The position numbers and the translations under genes were made by a program. Under the pieces are notes generated by a model, which saw nothing but the letters and a program-made list of their open reading frames with translations, was not told where the DNA came from and ran no database searches. Shown in pieces: positions 10,301 to 21,180 of a stretch of DNA of 64,000 nucleotides. Positions within the stretch are counted from its first letter, which is position 1. Every line of letters starts with the position of its first letter. Source of the stretch: Lindgomyces ingoldianus (Eukaryota > Ascomycota > Dothideomycetes > Pleosporales > Lindgomycetaceae); NCBI RefSeq assembly GCF_010093535.1, contig NW_022985169.1, positions 1,663,527 through 1,727,526 on the forward strand. Direction: 5' to 3'.

Positions 10301-11943
10301 TGTTAAAGGGTTATAGACCTTCTACATTACAGCTAGCTAATGCTGCTGCAGTTTTAACTAATAATAATGTTTTCTAGACTAAAGAGCTTTCTCTAGAGTA
10401 GTTTTATTTAGAAGGGACTCTAAGTATTTATAGAGGACTAGAGGGGCATTTAACAGGCTCTTAATAGGCTTCTAAGTGCTTTTACTAGTAAGCTATTTTT
10501 TCTATTTAATTAAGTACTTATTTCTTTAATAGTCTAGGATTTATTCTACTTTATACTCTTTTTCTTCTTCCTTTTATCTAGTAGTTGCTAGTAGAATAAT
10601 CTTAGGCGCAAATTTAAGCTTAGAGACATAGAACTAAGACTGTATTTACATTTTCTTAAGTAGCTTAAGTTTACAAATGCTAGGGCGTGTTTGTATAACT
10701 CTATAGAGTTTTATACACTTTTTAGTAAGCTTCCTAAAGGGCCTTAGTGTTTTAAAAATTTTTATATCTAAATATATATAGTTATTAGGGTGTATTTCTA
10801 GTGCTAGTTGCCTTTTTTAGTTTACTACTTTTTCTATAGCTTTCTAAGCTAACTATTCCTCTCTAGTTAATTTCTAATGTAGTTCTAAAAGCTTAGTTGT
10901 CTAGTTTATAGCCTCTAAGGGGTTTATTAGCTAGGTAGAATATAGTTTATACTACAAGAAGTACCTAAAATTAGCTTTATATAGGGTTTCTTTAGTTATA
11001 GCTAATTTTGTAGTGTTAATAGCAAATTATGCTATTAGCAGCTATTCTGCCTAGTTATTTTATTGATATAACATGTATTTACACAGATATTTTTCTACTT
11101 TTATATTTACTTTTTCTATTTATCTATTTATTTGCAGGTAGTAGGCTGTAGAGAGCTTATAATTAATTCCTAGGTGCTTAACTACAGCTACCTAGTACTT
11201 ACTTATAAATAACTTATTATAGTTAGAGATAATAACTTTAAAGTAACTATAAGTAGCTAAGACATTTTTTTCTAGTTTAAATATAAATTTCTTAGCTGTA
11301 ATGCTTTTTTCTAATAGCTATAAGTAAACAAATTTAGTAGTTTTATTAATAACTTATATAATTATGTTATAGAGTCTTTCTATACTAGGTTCTTATAATA
11401 GTGGCAGTCTAGTAATAAAATCTATAGTTATTATAGTCTATAGTTAACTTAGCGCTGTAATTAGTTAGAGTAGTCTGTAGGGTTTATGTTATTATAAGTT
11501 GTTTTTATTGCAGATGTTACATTCTTATAAGACTTTAGTGCATAGATTTTTTAATTAGGGCACTTTCTAAAGTATAGCATCTTTAATTTTTTTGTAGCAA
11601 TCTAATTCCTAGGTGCCTAAACATAGAAGCTTTATAATATTCCTTTATTAAGTTCTTTTATTCTTATTTAACTATTATAAAAGAGCATAGTAGTTTTTCT
11701 TAATTTAGTCCTTTATAAACTAGGCCTTCTAGAGTTTCTTTAAAAATTATAAATTTCTTAGAATTCTTCTTATTTTTCTTAAAGTAGTTAGAGCGCTAGC
11801 TAAGAGTGTCTACTTGTTAGTTGCTGCTTCCTGCAACATGCTTAATAATAAAGTTAAACTATGCTAGCTCTATAGCCTATTATACATGCATAGGTAAAAG
11901 TTTCTTTATAGTAAAAAAAGTAATAAGGTTTACATAGTTAGTA

Positions 11944-13041
11944 ACGTACTTCACAGGCGAGTTGCTTACACACCTAAGTTGCTTACTTTTGCTAAGACCC
12001 CACTAAACTACTCTTTCTACACTAATGCATTCCCCACAACACTACTTAGACGTGCTAAAAGAATGTTAGATATAGCTTACGCTCTAAGCTTTTAAACAAA
12101 ACATAAAACTCTTAAAGAAATATGCTGCAGCTATGTGTAGAGTTTTATAAAAGATAATAAATAACTATAGCGCTAGATAACCTTTACAAGCTAATTCTAC
12201 AGCTAAATTATAGAGGCTAGGTAATAAAAAGAAGCAGGTGATTGTTAAAACTATACTTAAGCTATACGCAAGGAATTTCCTCTTAGATAGCATTTATAGA
12301 AAATATAGCTAATTCTTTGCGCGCTAAGCGTAATCTAGGCTATGTTTGCATAAACTAGCCTAGTACGTTTATAAAGCGTTATTTAGAGCCTAAAGTAAAG
12401 TTTTAAGCGTAAGTATAGTTAAGAGATATTTAGCTAATTATAAAGCCTGTCTTGCTAAAGTTGTACATGTTATTATCCTAGATGCTATACTTAGCTTTAA
12501 TATTCTCTACAAGGCTAAACCTGCCCTAAATTACCCTAGGACTCTTATAAAGGGCTCTCTTATAGTTATACTTCTGCTTAAACATTACTTTAAGCTCTAA
12601 ATAACGCTTTACAAATGTACTAGGCTAGTTTATGCAAACATAGCCTAGATTACGCTTAGCGCGCAAAGAATTAGCTATATTAGCTATAAATGCTATCTAA
12701 GGGGAAATTCCTTACGCATATAGCTTAAGTATAGTCTTAATAATTACCTGCTTCTTTTTATTGCCTAGCCTTTATAATTTAGCTGTAGAATTAGCTTGTA
12801 AAGGTTATCTAGTGCTATAGTTATTTATTGTCTTTTATAAGACTCTGCACATAGCTGCAGCATGTTTCTTTAAGAGTTTTATGTCTTATTTAAAAGCTTA
12901 GAGCGTAAGCTGTATCTAACGTTCTTTTAGCGCGTCTAAGTAGTGTTGTGGGGAATGCATTAGTGTAGGAAAGATAGTTTAGTAGGGTCTTAGCAAAAGT
13001 AAGCGACTCAGGTGTGTGAGCAACTCGCCTGTGAAGTACGT
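11944..13041. mobile_element. Pogo-derived foldback element, copy b
   Basis: 1,098 bp with inverted ends ACGTACTTCACAGGCGAGTT and its complement, flanked by TA (11,942-11,943 and 13,042-13,043). The left arm (about 11,944-12,420) is the inverse of the outer part of the right arm (about 12,430-13,041). The inner part, read on the minus strand, is the beginning of a DDE transposase, with YNFSKTGFIIS where an active copy would have YNFDETGF. No complete transposase is present, so it needs one in trans. Inserted in gypsy2 between integrase and RT. Confidence 0.85.
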
Positions 13042-16000
13042 TAAGAATTATAAATTATTAACCAAGACCTTAGAGTTTAACTTTCTAGTTTCTGCATATG
13101 TTAACTATAGCTTTTAGCTCTTTATTAGAGATAGTATACTTTTGTTTTAATAGTGCAAATTTTACTAAGTAGTAGGCTACTAGGTGCTATTAACTGTTTT
13201 CTTATTTTTAAGAGAGTGCTACTCTTTCTGCTTTTAAGGAAGCATTAGTGTGCACTTTTATTTCTAGTGTAGAGTTGTACATTCTAAGGACAGAGTAGCT
13301 TGTTATAATTTGTTTTAATTCTTAAAAGGCATTTTTTATTTCTGTTGTCTATAGGAATTTCTAAGTAGATCTTTCTTTTAAAGTAGTATCTATAAGGGGT
13401 AGCGCAATTTTTAAGTAGTCTTTAATTATTCTTTGTACATAGCTAGTAAGACCTAAAAATCCCTTAATTTCTATAACAGTTTCTAGTGTTAGCTATTTAA
13501 GTACCTTATCTACTTTAGTAAGGTCTATTTTTATTTCTTTTCTATTAATAATAAATCTAAGGTAGTTAGTTATTTATACATTAAATTTACATTTTTCTAG
13601 CTATAAATAAAGTCTGTACTTTTAGAGTTTGTCTAGCACTAGTTGTACTTTTACTACGTAGTCTAGTTTATCTTTCTTAGTGTATATAAAGATGTTATCT
13701 AAATATACTAGGATAAAAATGTCTAGGTATAGGTTAAGTGCTATGTTAATTACTCTTTAAAAAGTTGCAAGGGCGTTAGTAAGCCTAAATAGCATAATAA
13801 AAAGCTTATAAAGAGCCTATAGAGTTTTAAAAGCTGTTATTTATTTATGTCTTTTCTTTATTTTTATTTTATTAAATCTGTCTTAGACATTAAATTTTAT
13901 AAAGTGTGTAGTTTCTTTTAACTAGTTTATAATGTCCTAGATAATAAAGAGAGAGAACTAATCTTTTATAGTATTTTTATTAAGGGTTTAATAGTCTTAG
14001 TAGACTCTAACCTTCTTATTTTTCTTTCTTACAAAGACTACTGCTAATGCTATAGGGCTCTTGCTTTCTTAGATATAGCCTCTTACTAGCATGCAATTTA
14101 TGTATTCTTGTAGTGCTTCTTTCTAAGCTGCTGTAAGAGGGCGCAGCTTATATGTCTTTAGCTAGGGGTTAGGTTTAAAGTTAATTGCGTGATTCTAGGG
14201 TTAATATAGAGGTAGTTCTTCTAGGTTCTTAGGAGTTATAAACATGTCTTTATAGCTATAATACTTTTTTAAGAGTTCTTTCTTAGGTTTTTATGCAATT
14301 TAGTAGATTTTCACTTAGTCTAAATCTCTTTTTTTCTTAAACTTTTTAAAGGAAATTTCTTCTAGTTCCTTCTTTATTATATAGACAGCGCGTGCTTTAA
14401 GTTCTTAGCAGGGGAACTTCTACAGTTTTGTTCTTTTTTAAGGGTAGTCTAGTCCTTGTTAGGCCTAAGTAGTTTGCGTACGCCTAAACTTAGGTTATAT
14501 TGTTATTGTTTACTAGTTAATGTTAGGGTTATGTTTGTAGAGCTAGTTATATCCTAATATAACCTAATACTTCCCTCTAAGTAGTAGTATGCTAAATAAT
14601 ATCTAGTTGTCTGTTTCTTTAGCTTTTATAATTAATTTTTTAGTTTTAAGTTAAATTTTTCCTCTACTAAATTTAATTAAGAATGCGTTAGCTAGGGATA
14701 CTTAAAAGAGTTGCTTTTTAATTTAGAAGAGAATCTTGTTTTAGTTAACCTAGGTAGAGTTAATTACTGTAAACGTGCATCTGCTATCTATTAGCGCAAG
14801 GCTTTCCTATTTACAGGCTTTGCGTCTTAGGGTAATCTTAGCTGTTAGGCTTTTTCTAGGTTCTTATCCTACTGCAATTAGAACTTTTATGTTATAGTAG
14901 ACTTTATTATAATTTATGCTAATATTGTCTTCTTTAATGCTTAAGATGTAGTATATTTACTTACTTACTTAGTTAGTAATAACTTTAAATTCTTAGTAGT
15001 CTTTAACTATGCAGTTTTTTACTAGGCAATTAATGCTTTTTACTCTATAGTAGTATAGAAGTTAGTTGTTCTGTTAGTTAGCTTTTTATTAAAAATAGTA
15101 GAAAGCGCAGTCTAGAGTGTTTTTGCATTTAGTCTAGAGTTTCTTTTTGTAAGGGGGGCCTGTACTGTAATGCTAGTAGTTTAGCATTTTACATGTTGTA
15201 GCTAGTCTAGTTAGAGTGTCTATAAACCTTTTACTTTCCTACGCGCCTATTAGCTACTAGCTAGCTTAGTGCTTAGTTAGCTAGTGCTAGACACAATACT
15301 TGTTTGTACATAAGTACTAAGTGTATAGGCATTGCTTAAGATTAGTGCAGATAGGTATAAGTTATACTTAAGCTTATTAAGAGTATTCTTTTATCTAAAT
15401 TATTTATAAGAGGTAATTTCTATACTTGCATTAAAAGTTATTATGTTTTCTACTTCTGCATAGAATGCAGTACCTATAGATTTATTATTCCTCTAATTCT
15501 TTTTTTATTACTGCTAATGCTAGAGGTGGTGTGTCTAGTTGTTTACTAGAAGGAGCTAGAGTCTAAAAAAGTGTTTAGTGCTAGTTAAAACCTTCTTTTT
15601 TTACTAATATTTTTTTAAAGAATTTTTATTATTCTTTTTTATTTAGTATGTTATAATAGACTATAGCAATCTTTCTTATAACTTTATAAGTGTTATAGTT
15701 GTTGTCTAGTTTTACTTTATAAAGTCTTATCCTGCAAAAGTTGTAATTATAAGGTCTTCTGCATTTCTAGTAGTCCTTTTACTTAAACTATTGTTTAAGT
15801 TCTTTTAGTAGGATACCTAATCTGCTTTATTTAAAAAAGTACTGTTTTTCTCTCTTTTTTATGTTTTTAATGTAGTTAGCTACTTACGCTAGGTTTTACT
15901 ATCCCTTAAAAACTACAGCTTGTTTAATAGCTCTAGAGATACTATCTTCTTCTTAGACCTTTACCTCCTAGTAGTCTATTAGACAGTTAGAGGATTTATA

Positions 16001-17206
16001 GTTAGCTCTGCATCTTTAGCAGAGTTGTTTGTTAAGCCTGTTATGTATTTCTTTATTTATTAGGCCTCTATTAGCATACATAGCTTTTATAGCTAACTTA
16101 ACATTCTTATTCTCTAGTTATTTAGAGTCTAAGCATTTCTAATAAAAGTAGCCTACTTTTTTATAGTTAAGGCATGCTTTTTTTTAAGCTATTTCTTTTA
16201 TTCTTTATTTAAAAGTGGCCTTACCTCTTTAGAGAGACTACTTTTTTTTTTTAGAGAAGCTACACATATGCTTAGCATAACTAAGGTTTATTAGTTTACT
16301 GTTAAACTATAGAGTTTCCTTTTTTTTCTAAAACTATTTAGGTTTTAAAGTTGTTATGCCTATCTTTTTTTCTCTATGTTGTTTAGCATGTCTTTTATTA
16401 TAAGTAAGTGCTTTCTTAACATAATTCTTAATGCTCTTAGGCTTCTTTATGTAAGCAAATTTATTTTTAATTACATTTAAAAGCTTATTATAGAACATTT
16501 ATCCTATTACTTTTTTATTAGTCTATCTACAAATAGCTAGCAGCTTCCTAAAGCAGGCTGCATAGTGTTAGACGGAGCTCTTTTCTTGTTATAAAGAATT
16601 TATTTTATTAACTGCTTATTTTTTTTAATTAACTAGCCTATAGATTATAGTTAGAGCTGCTTTAAAAAAAGTTAAGATTTTTAAAGACCTTTTATGTTTC
16701 TAGTAATAGAGGCTTACTATTTACTTAATAATTTATCTAATTATTATTATAGAGTTAAAACTATATAGTAGACAATCCTTTTAAGTGTAGGCTTATTTAT
16801 AAAATTATTTCTTTATTTATTCTAAAGGCACCTTTATTATATTACATGTAGAGGTAACACCTTATAAAAAAGAGTTTTAAGTCTTTAGCAAAGCTGTTAA
16901 ATGCTTTAGGAGGGGCTAAGTGTAGAGTCTTCTTTAATTTAACACTAGTTCTTTTTTATGTAATGTTCCTAAGGTTAGCTACTTCTATCTAAAAAGCCTG
17001 TAGCTAATAAATGTTTAAGAGCCCTTATTATGCTTATTACTAGAGGTGTTGTTTAAGCTGTTCTAACTTATTACAAAGATATAATATCTGCTAATTCTGC
17101 GCCTCCTTAGTTGCTATAAGGCTCTAGCTAGTGCTAGCAGCTAAGGCGCCTGTTATGCTAATGTCTAAGGTAGTAGTAGCTATACTTTGCAGGTAGTAGT
17201 AATTAC

Positions 17207-17803
17207 TGTTATAATTCTTACTTTAACAAAATAGTGTTTTTTAAGAGCACTACAGCCTATAGTATGTTAATGTTAGAGGGGGAGGACTTAGCTAGATTAG
17301 GTGTACAGTCTGTTAAGCAGAGTGTGGGTTAGGCAGAGTTAAGAAGGCAGGTTGTGGTTTAGCCTAGTAGCTGTATAGGGAGCTAGCAAACCTAATCTAA
17401 AAGAATAGGAAAAAAGGTATATATAGTGCAAGATATATAAGGCAGTAATGTCCTTTTTATAAAGGTTTTAATGCCTCTTAGTCTATTAAGTAGATAAAGA
17501 CTAAATAGTAATTACAGCCTTTCTAACTATAGCTGTGATTAGAGCTATATACATAGGGTTTGCATGCTGTGCATGCTTGCATGCTTGCTGTCTGCATAGC
17601 CTGCATAGCCTGCAAGCCTGCAAGGCCTACAGTCTTATTAGATAGTGCATTCTGTTAGGCTTTTATCTAAAAGCTAAAGTTATTCCTTATCTGTCCTGTC
17701 ACGTGATTCGTTTAACGTGGAGCTAAGCGTCTTCCATCCGACGTCGCTCGGGCTGTGTGGGACAGCTAATTGGGTCATTACGGTCTGTTCGTTGGCTGTA
17801 ACA
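17207..17803 (-). repeat. Gypsy2 5' LTR
   Basis: 597 bp. It aligns with 9,120-9,699 but has a longer TGCATGCTTGC microsatellite. The last ~110 bp (about 17,693-17,803, e.g. ACGTGATTCGTTTAACGTGG) keep C/G, while the same positions in the other LTR (ACATAATTTGTTTAATATAG) carry C-to-T and G-to-A changes. Confidence 0.9.
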
Positions 17804-18552
17804 AACCTGCTCTAAATTACTCTAGGACCCTTGCAGAGGGCTCTCTTATAGTTATACTACGCGTAAATGTTACTTTAAGGTCTAGATAACGCTTCTTAAA
17901 CATACTAGGCTAGTTTATGCTAACATAGCCTAGATTACGCTTAGCGCGTAAAGAATTAGCTATATTAGCTATAAATGCTATTTAAGGGGAAAATCCTTGC
18001 GTATATAGCTTAAGTATAGTCTTAATAATTACCTGCTTCTTTTTATTACCTAGCCTCTATAAAGTAGCTGTAGAATTAGCTTGTAAAGGTTATCTAGCGC
18101 TGTGGTTATTTATTGTCTTTTAAGGGACTCTGTACATAGCTGCAGCACGTTTCTTTAAGAGTTTTATGTCTTATTTAAAAACTTAGAGCGTAAGCTATAT
18201 CTAACATTCTTTTAGCACGTCTAAGTAGTGTTATTAGGAATACATTAGTGTAGGAAAGGTAGTTTAGTGGGGTCTTAGCAAAAGTAAGTAACTTAGGTGT
18301 GTAAGCAACTCGCCTGTGAAGTACGTTAACTAGTAAGTGTTGCAGGGTCTTATCTTTATCTAATAAAGGGGATTAAAATAAAGGGGAATGTAAGAATAAT
18401 AGTATAAATAGGACTAGTAAGCTATTTAGCATAAAAAGGATAGATATTATAGACGCCTTTTAGTAAACAGATGCTTACTTTATAAATAAGCCCTTACTAA
18501 CGCAGTTGTGTAAGCAGAGCGGCAAGGACGCTGCTAGGGAGGGGAGGCAGCG

Positions 18553-19140
18553 TGTTATAGTCTATAGTTAGACTAATATAACTCTACTAAGAGTGCTCTA
18601 TAATCTAGCTAGGTTAGGGCAGGGCTTGCTTATAAACTAATTAGAAGATGCAGAGGCAGCGTAGCTGCCTGTAGTTATAGAAGAATGCATTATTTAATAG
18701 GAAGACAGGCTATAAATTAGACAAGCCTAACACGCCTAGCAAGTCTATTACTACTATAAACTTGCTAAACTTACCTAACTTATTCTCAGCACCTTTAGAC
18801 ATGTATATAGTTTAGACCTTAAATAACTTTTTAGAAGGTGTGTTTAACATTTAGTTTATTTTTTACATAGACTAAGTAGCATTCTAGCTTTTTAAAGAGC
18901 TGTAATACTATTTGTATATCTTGCACTATATATACCTCTAATTCTGTCTAACAGGACTGTTTAACCTGGCCACCATACTGCTGCTATAGGGACAAACCAC
19001 AATCTGGTCACTCTACCCCTACTCCATTAGCCTAATAGCCATTACGTGGGACTGTACACCCCGCCGTCGGCCCCTTCCCTCCGTCCTAACCCCAAGGAAT
19101 AACATTGACCTGAGTGCTTCCCGAAGCAAGGATTGTAACA
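18553..19140 (+). repeat. Gypsy1 3' LTR
   Basis: 588 bp, TGTTATAGTCTATAG...GCAAGGATTGTAACA, followed by AGTTC (target-site duplication). The inner 400 bp are RIP-mutated; the outer ~185 bp (from about 18,955, e.g. CCCCGCCGTCGGCCCCTTCC) are nearly untouched. Confidence 0.9.
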
Positions 19141-19715
19141 AGTTCTAGTAGACCTCTTAAATAAATAAAGCCTTTTAAAAGTTTAGAAACAAGTTATAAG
19201 TAAACTTATTATTAAAATATACAACCTGCGCCTAGACACTAAAATACATACAGACGCCTTTATAAGAGCTAAAAAAGCTGTGTTGTACTAGAAACAAAAA
19301 ATAGGCACTAGCATCTAGTAGCCTACTACTTAGCTAAGTTCTCTTTCTTTAAGGTAAGATATAGTATACCTAATAAAGAACTAAAAGCTATTATAAACAC
19401 CTTAAAAGTATAAAAAACTAAGTTATAAGAAACTAAAAAGCATTTTAATATATTTAAAAATTACATTAACTTAGTTCCCTTTCTTATAACTAAAAAACTA
19501 TTACCTATGCATGTAAAATAGGCTATAGAACTAGCCTAGTTTAACTTTATAATTAAGCATATTACAAGATTTAATAATTAATAGGCTAATGCCTTAAGCT
19601 AATAAGCAGACTATTTTAAAAAAAATACAAAAAATAGCAAAGAGTTTATAATATTCTAAAAAATTAAAAACTGCTTAATACATAACAAACTAGTCTTTAA
19701 AGAATTAATAAAAAG
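19141..19715 (+). pseudogene. Gypsy0 fragment, right part (RNase H)
   Basis: Continues the frame broken at 4,522. Conceptual translation has INKAFKSLETSYK, a YTDAF-like segment at about 19,248 (the RNase H core), and a distal part resembling LTKFPFL-type RNase H ends. Heavily RIP-mutated. The right end meets a different repeat (LTR-like fragment) near 19,716. Confidence 0.55.
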
Positions 19716-20074
19716 CCTTAGCTAGGGCTTAGAGCCTAGAACGCGGCTCGGGATCTAGAGATAGTATGTTCCGAAGCTTAGTGTATATAAGAAGAGCCTT
19801 CAACTCTTCTAGATAGCAGAGTTACTTTATCTAATCTTTTAAACAGCTACTGCTAGGCCATTTTATCCTCTAGAGTTATAGGCCTAGCGCTTTAAGAACC
19901 TAGGATAATTCTTTTTATATAACTATAGTGCTAGTGAATTAGAAGCTTTATTTTTTATTCTTATTTATTTGTATTAAAATTTATTTTTAAGGCTTTTAAT
20001 ATAAGTGTAAGCTTATTAATTATTATATTAAAAACTTTATATAAACTTTGATTAAAGTTTTTTTTATAAGCATT
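19716..20074 (+). repeat. LTR-like fragment shared with 47,600-47,827
   Basis: The segment with AGCTAGGGCTTAGAGCC, AGCTTAGTGTATATAAGAAG and CTACTGCTAGGC matches the reverse complement of 47,640-47,815 over about 180 bp. The copy at 47,827 has a TGTCGCG start next to a purine tract, so both are probably LTR pieces of one family. A short C/G-retaining stretch (GAACGCGGCTCGGGATC) lies at about 19,739-19,755. Confidence 0.5.
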
Positions 20075-20763
20075 TGTTACAATTCTTGCTTACAGGGTCC
20101 CAATTTGGGATGCCTTGAGCACGCGGGCCGGTGTCGGGTGGCGAGGGTTATGAGGGGGCCTTCCTTGGATGTACGGTCCTTGGCGTGGCTCCAGGAACGG
20201 AGGAGTATAGATGGCTGAATTGTGGTTTGCTCTTAGACAGCGCTATGGGCGCCAGGTTAAACGGTCCTAGGGACAGAAATAGAGGTATATATAGTGCAAG
20301 ATATACAACTAGTATTACAGCTTATTATAAAGCTAAAATGCTACTTAGTCTATGTAAAAATAAACTAAACTTTAATTACACTTTTTTAAAAGTAATCTAG
20401 GTCTAAACTATATGCATAAGATTTTTTATAGTTAAGTGTTATTAAGCGCATTGCGCACTTACCTACCCTCTAGTGCGCATTAACGTACGTTGCGCTTAAA
20501 CATCTCTTATTTATTAGTTATTACAGGTGCCTGTGTGCCTAGCAGTAGGTAATAGAGAACTCTAGCCTTGTTTGTTCTAAATAGTAGAGCATCTAAGGTT
20601 AGTTAATTAAAGTCTAATTATAAATTATAACATGTAAGCTTTTCTTCTTATTAGTATCCTTACTGTCTTGCCTACACTTTTATAAGTGTTAGAGTTTCCC
20701 TTTATCTAGTGCGTGCCCTTTTATAAACGCTTTACAGATGTCCATTTTTGTTAACCATGCCTC
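20075..20763 (-). mobile_element. Truncated gypsy2-family element: LTR plus short internal stub
   Basis: LTR at 20,075-20,632 (TGTTACAATTCTTGC...ATAACA, plus-strand reading) sharing the TATA block GAGGTATATATAGTGCAAG and the internal-side junction sequence with gypsy2. 130 bp of internal sequence (from TGTAAGCTTTTC) follow, then it breaks into a satellite repeat. The stretch 20,090-20,285 is C/G-rich and unmutated (GCACGCGGGCCGGTGTCGG). An 89-codon open frame there lies in the LTR and is not considered a gene. Confidence 0.6.
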
Positions 20764-21180
20764 AGGGTTGCTGTTTACTATAGTAATAGTAATTACTATT
20801 ACTATAGTAATTACTATGCAACCTTTTAGCTATAGTAATAGTAATTACTATTACTATTACTATAGTAATTACAATAGTAATCTAGTAATTACTATTTACT
20901 AAAAATAGTATAAAAGTATAACATAAGTCTTAATTAGCTATTTAAAATTTATAGCACTTTTAACTTCATTTTTCTTATTTTACTTAGACTACTATATTTA
21001 GATAAACTTAGTAAACTAAGCAAAATAATTTAAATAAACTAATCTAACTAAATAATTTAAATAATCTAAATAAAGTAAATATCTTAAGTAAACTAAGTAA
21101 CTTAAATAATTAAATAACTTAAATAATTAAATAACTTAAATAATTAAATAACTTAAATAATTAAATAACTTAAATAAGGC
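20764..21180 (+). repeat. CAGGGTTGC-ended satellite repeat, copy 1
   Basis: Starts CAGGGTTGCTGTTTAC, continues with palindromic TAGTAATAGTAATTACTATTACTA units, a spacer (AGTATAACATAAGTCTTAATT) and an AT minisatellite (AATAACTTAAATAATTAA) to 21,180. The same series occurs inverted at 40,908-41,174 and in part at 3,450-3,650. CAGGG ends are common in hAT elements, but no 8-bp duplication or transposase was seen. Confidence 0.55.

Larger units (their letters stand above)
9120..17803 (-). mobile_element. Gypsy2: full-length Ty3/gypsy element, RIP-inactivated, minus strand
   Basis: 8,684 bp with LTRs at 9,120-9,699 and 17,207-17,803 and target-site duplication AACCT (9,115-9,119 and 17,804-17,808), inserted in foldback element a. 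Genes run on the minus strand: gag with zinc knuckle (about 16,125-16,180, read as CLNYKKVGYFYXKC), protease, RT (YLDN in place of YLDD at about 13,683-13,712), then integrase (about 11,000-11,440, with IIIXVINKTTKFVYL and KLFISKY). A purine tract (AGAAGGGAAG, minus strand) sits next to the 3' LTR. A foldback element is inserted at 11,944-13,041. Stops throughout show that it is dead. Confidence 0.85.
8548..18326. mobile_element. Pogo-derived foldback element, copy a (split by gypsy2)
   Basis: Ends ACGTACTTCACAGGC... (8,548) and ...GTACGT (18,326) are inverted repeats flanked by the TA target duplication (8,546-8,547 and 18,327-18,328); the gypsy1 sequence reads on across them. After removing gypsy2 and its duplication the element is 1,090 bp. 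It has two long arms in opposite orientation. The right arm continues inward into the start of a pogo/Fot1 DDE transposase. The left arm is an inverted duplicate of the first ~480 bp. Copies b (11,944) and d (46,492) share the same inner junction. Confidence 0.85.
4523..19140 (+). mobile_element. Gypsy1: Ty3/gypsy chromovirus, RIP-inactivated, hosts nested insertions
   Basis: An LTR retrotransposon with 5' LTR at 4,523-5,107, 3' LTR at 18,553-19,140 (both TGTTA...GTAAYA) and a perfect 5-bp target-site duplication AGTTC on both sides. Internal order on the plus strand is gag with a zinc knuckle, then integrase and chromodomain. Protease, RT and RNase H are missing: around 6,885 the gag end joins the integrase directly, whereas the related element at 24,758-37,452 has RT there. 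A purine-rich tract (GGGAGGGGAGGC) lies just before the 3' LTR. The element is interrupted by a polyketide synthase fragment (5,972-6,306) and a foldback transposon (8,548-18,326). Without these it is about 4.5 kb. Confidence 0.85.

Noticed and set aside
20131..20400. 89-codon plus-strand frame
   Set aside because: Lies wholly inside an LTR that matches gypsy2 in its second half.
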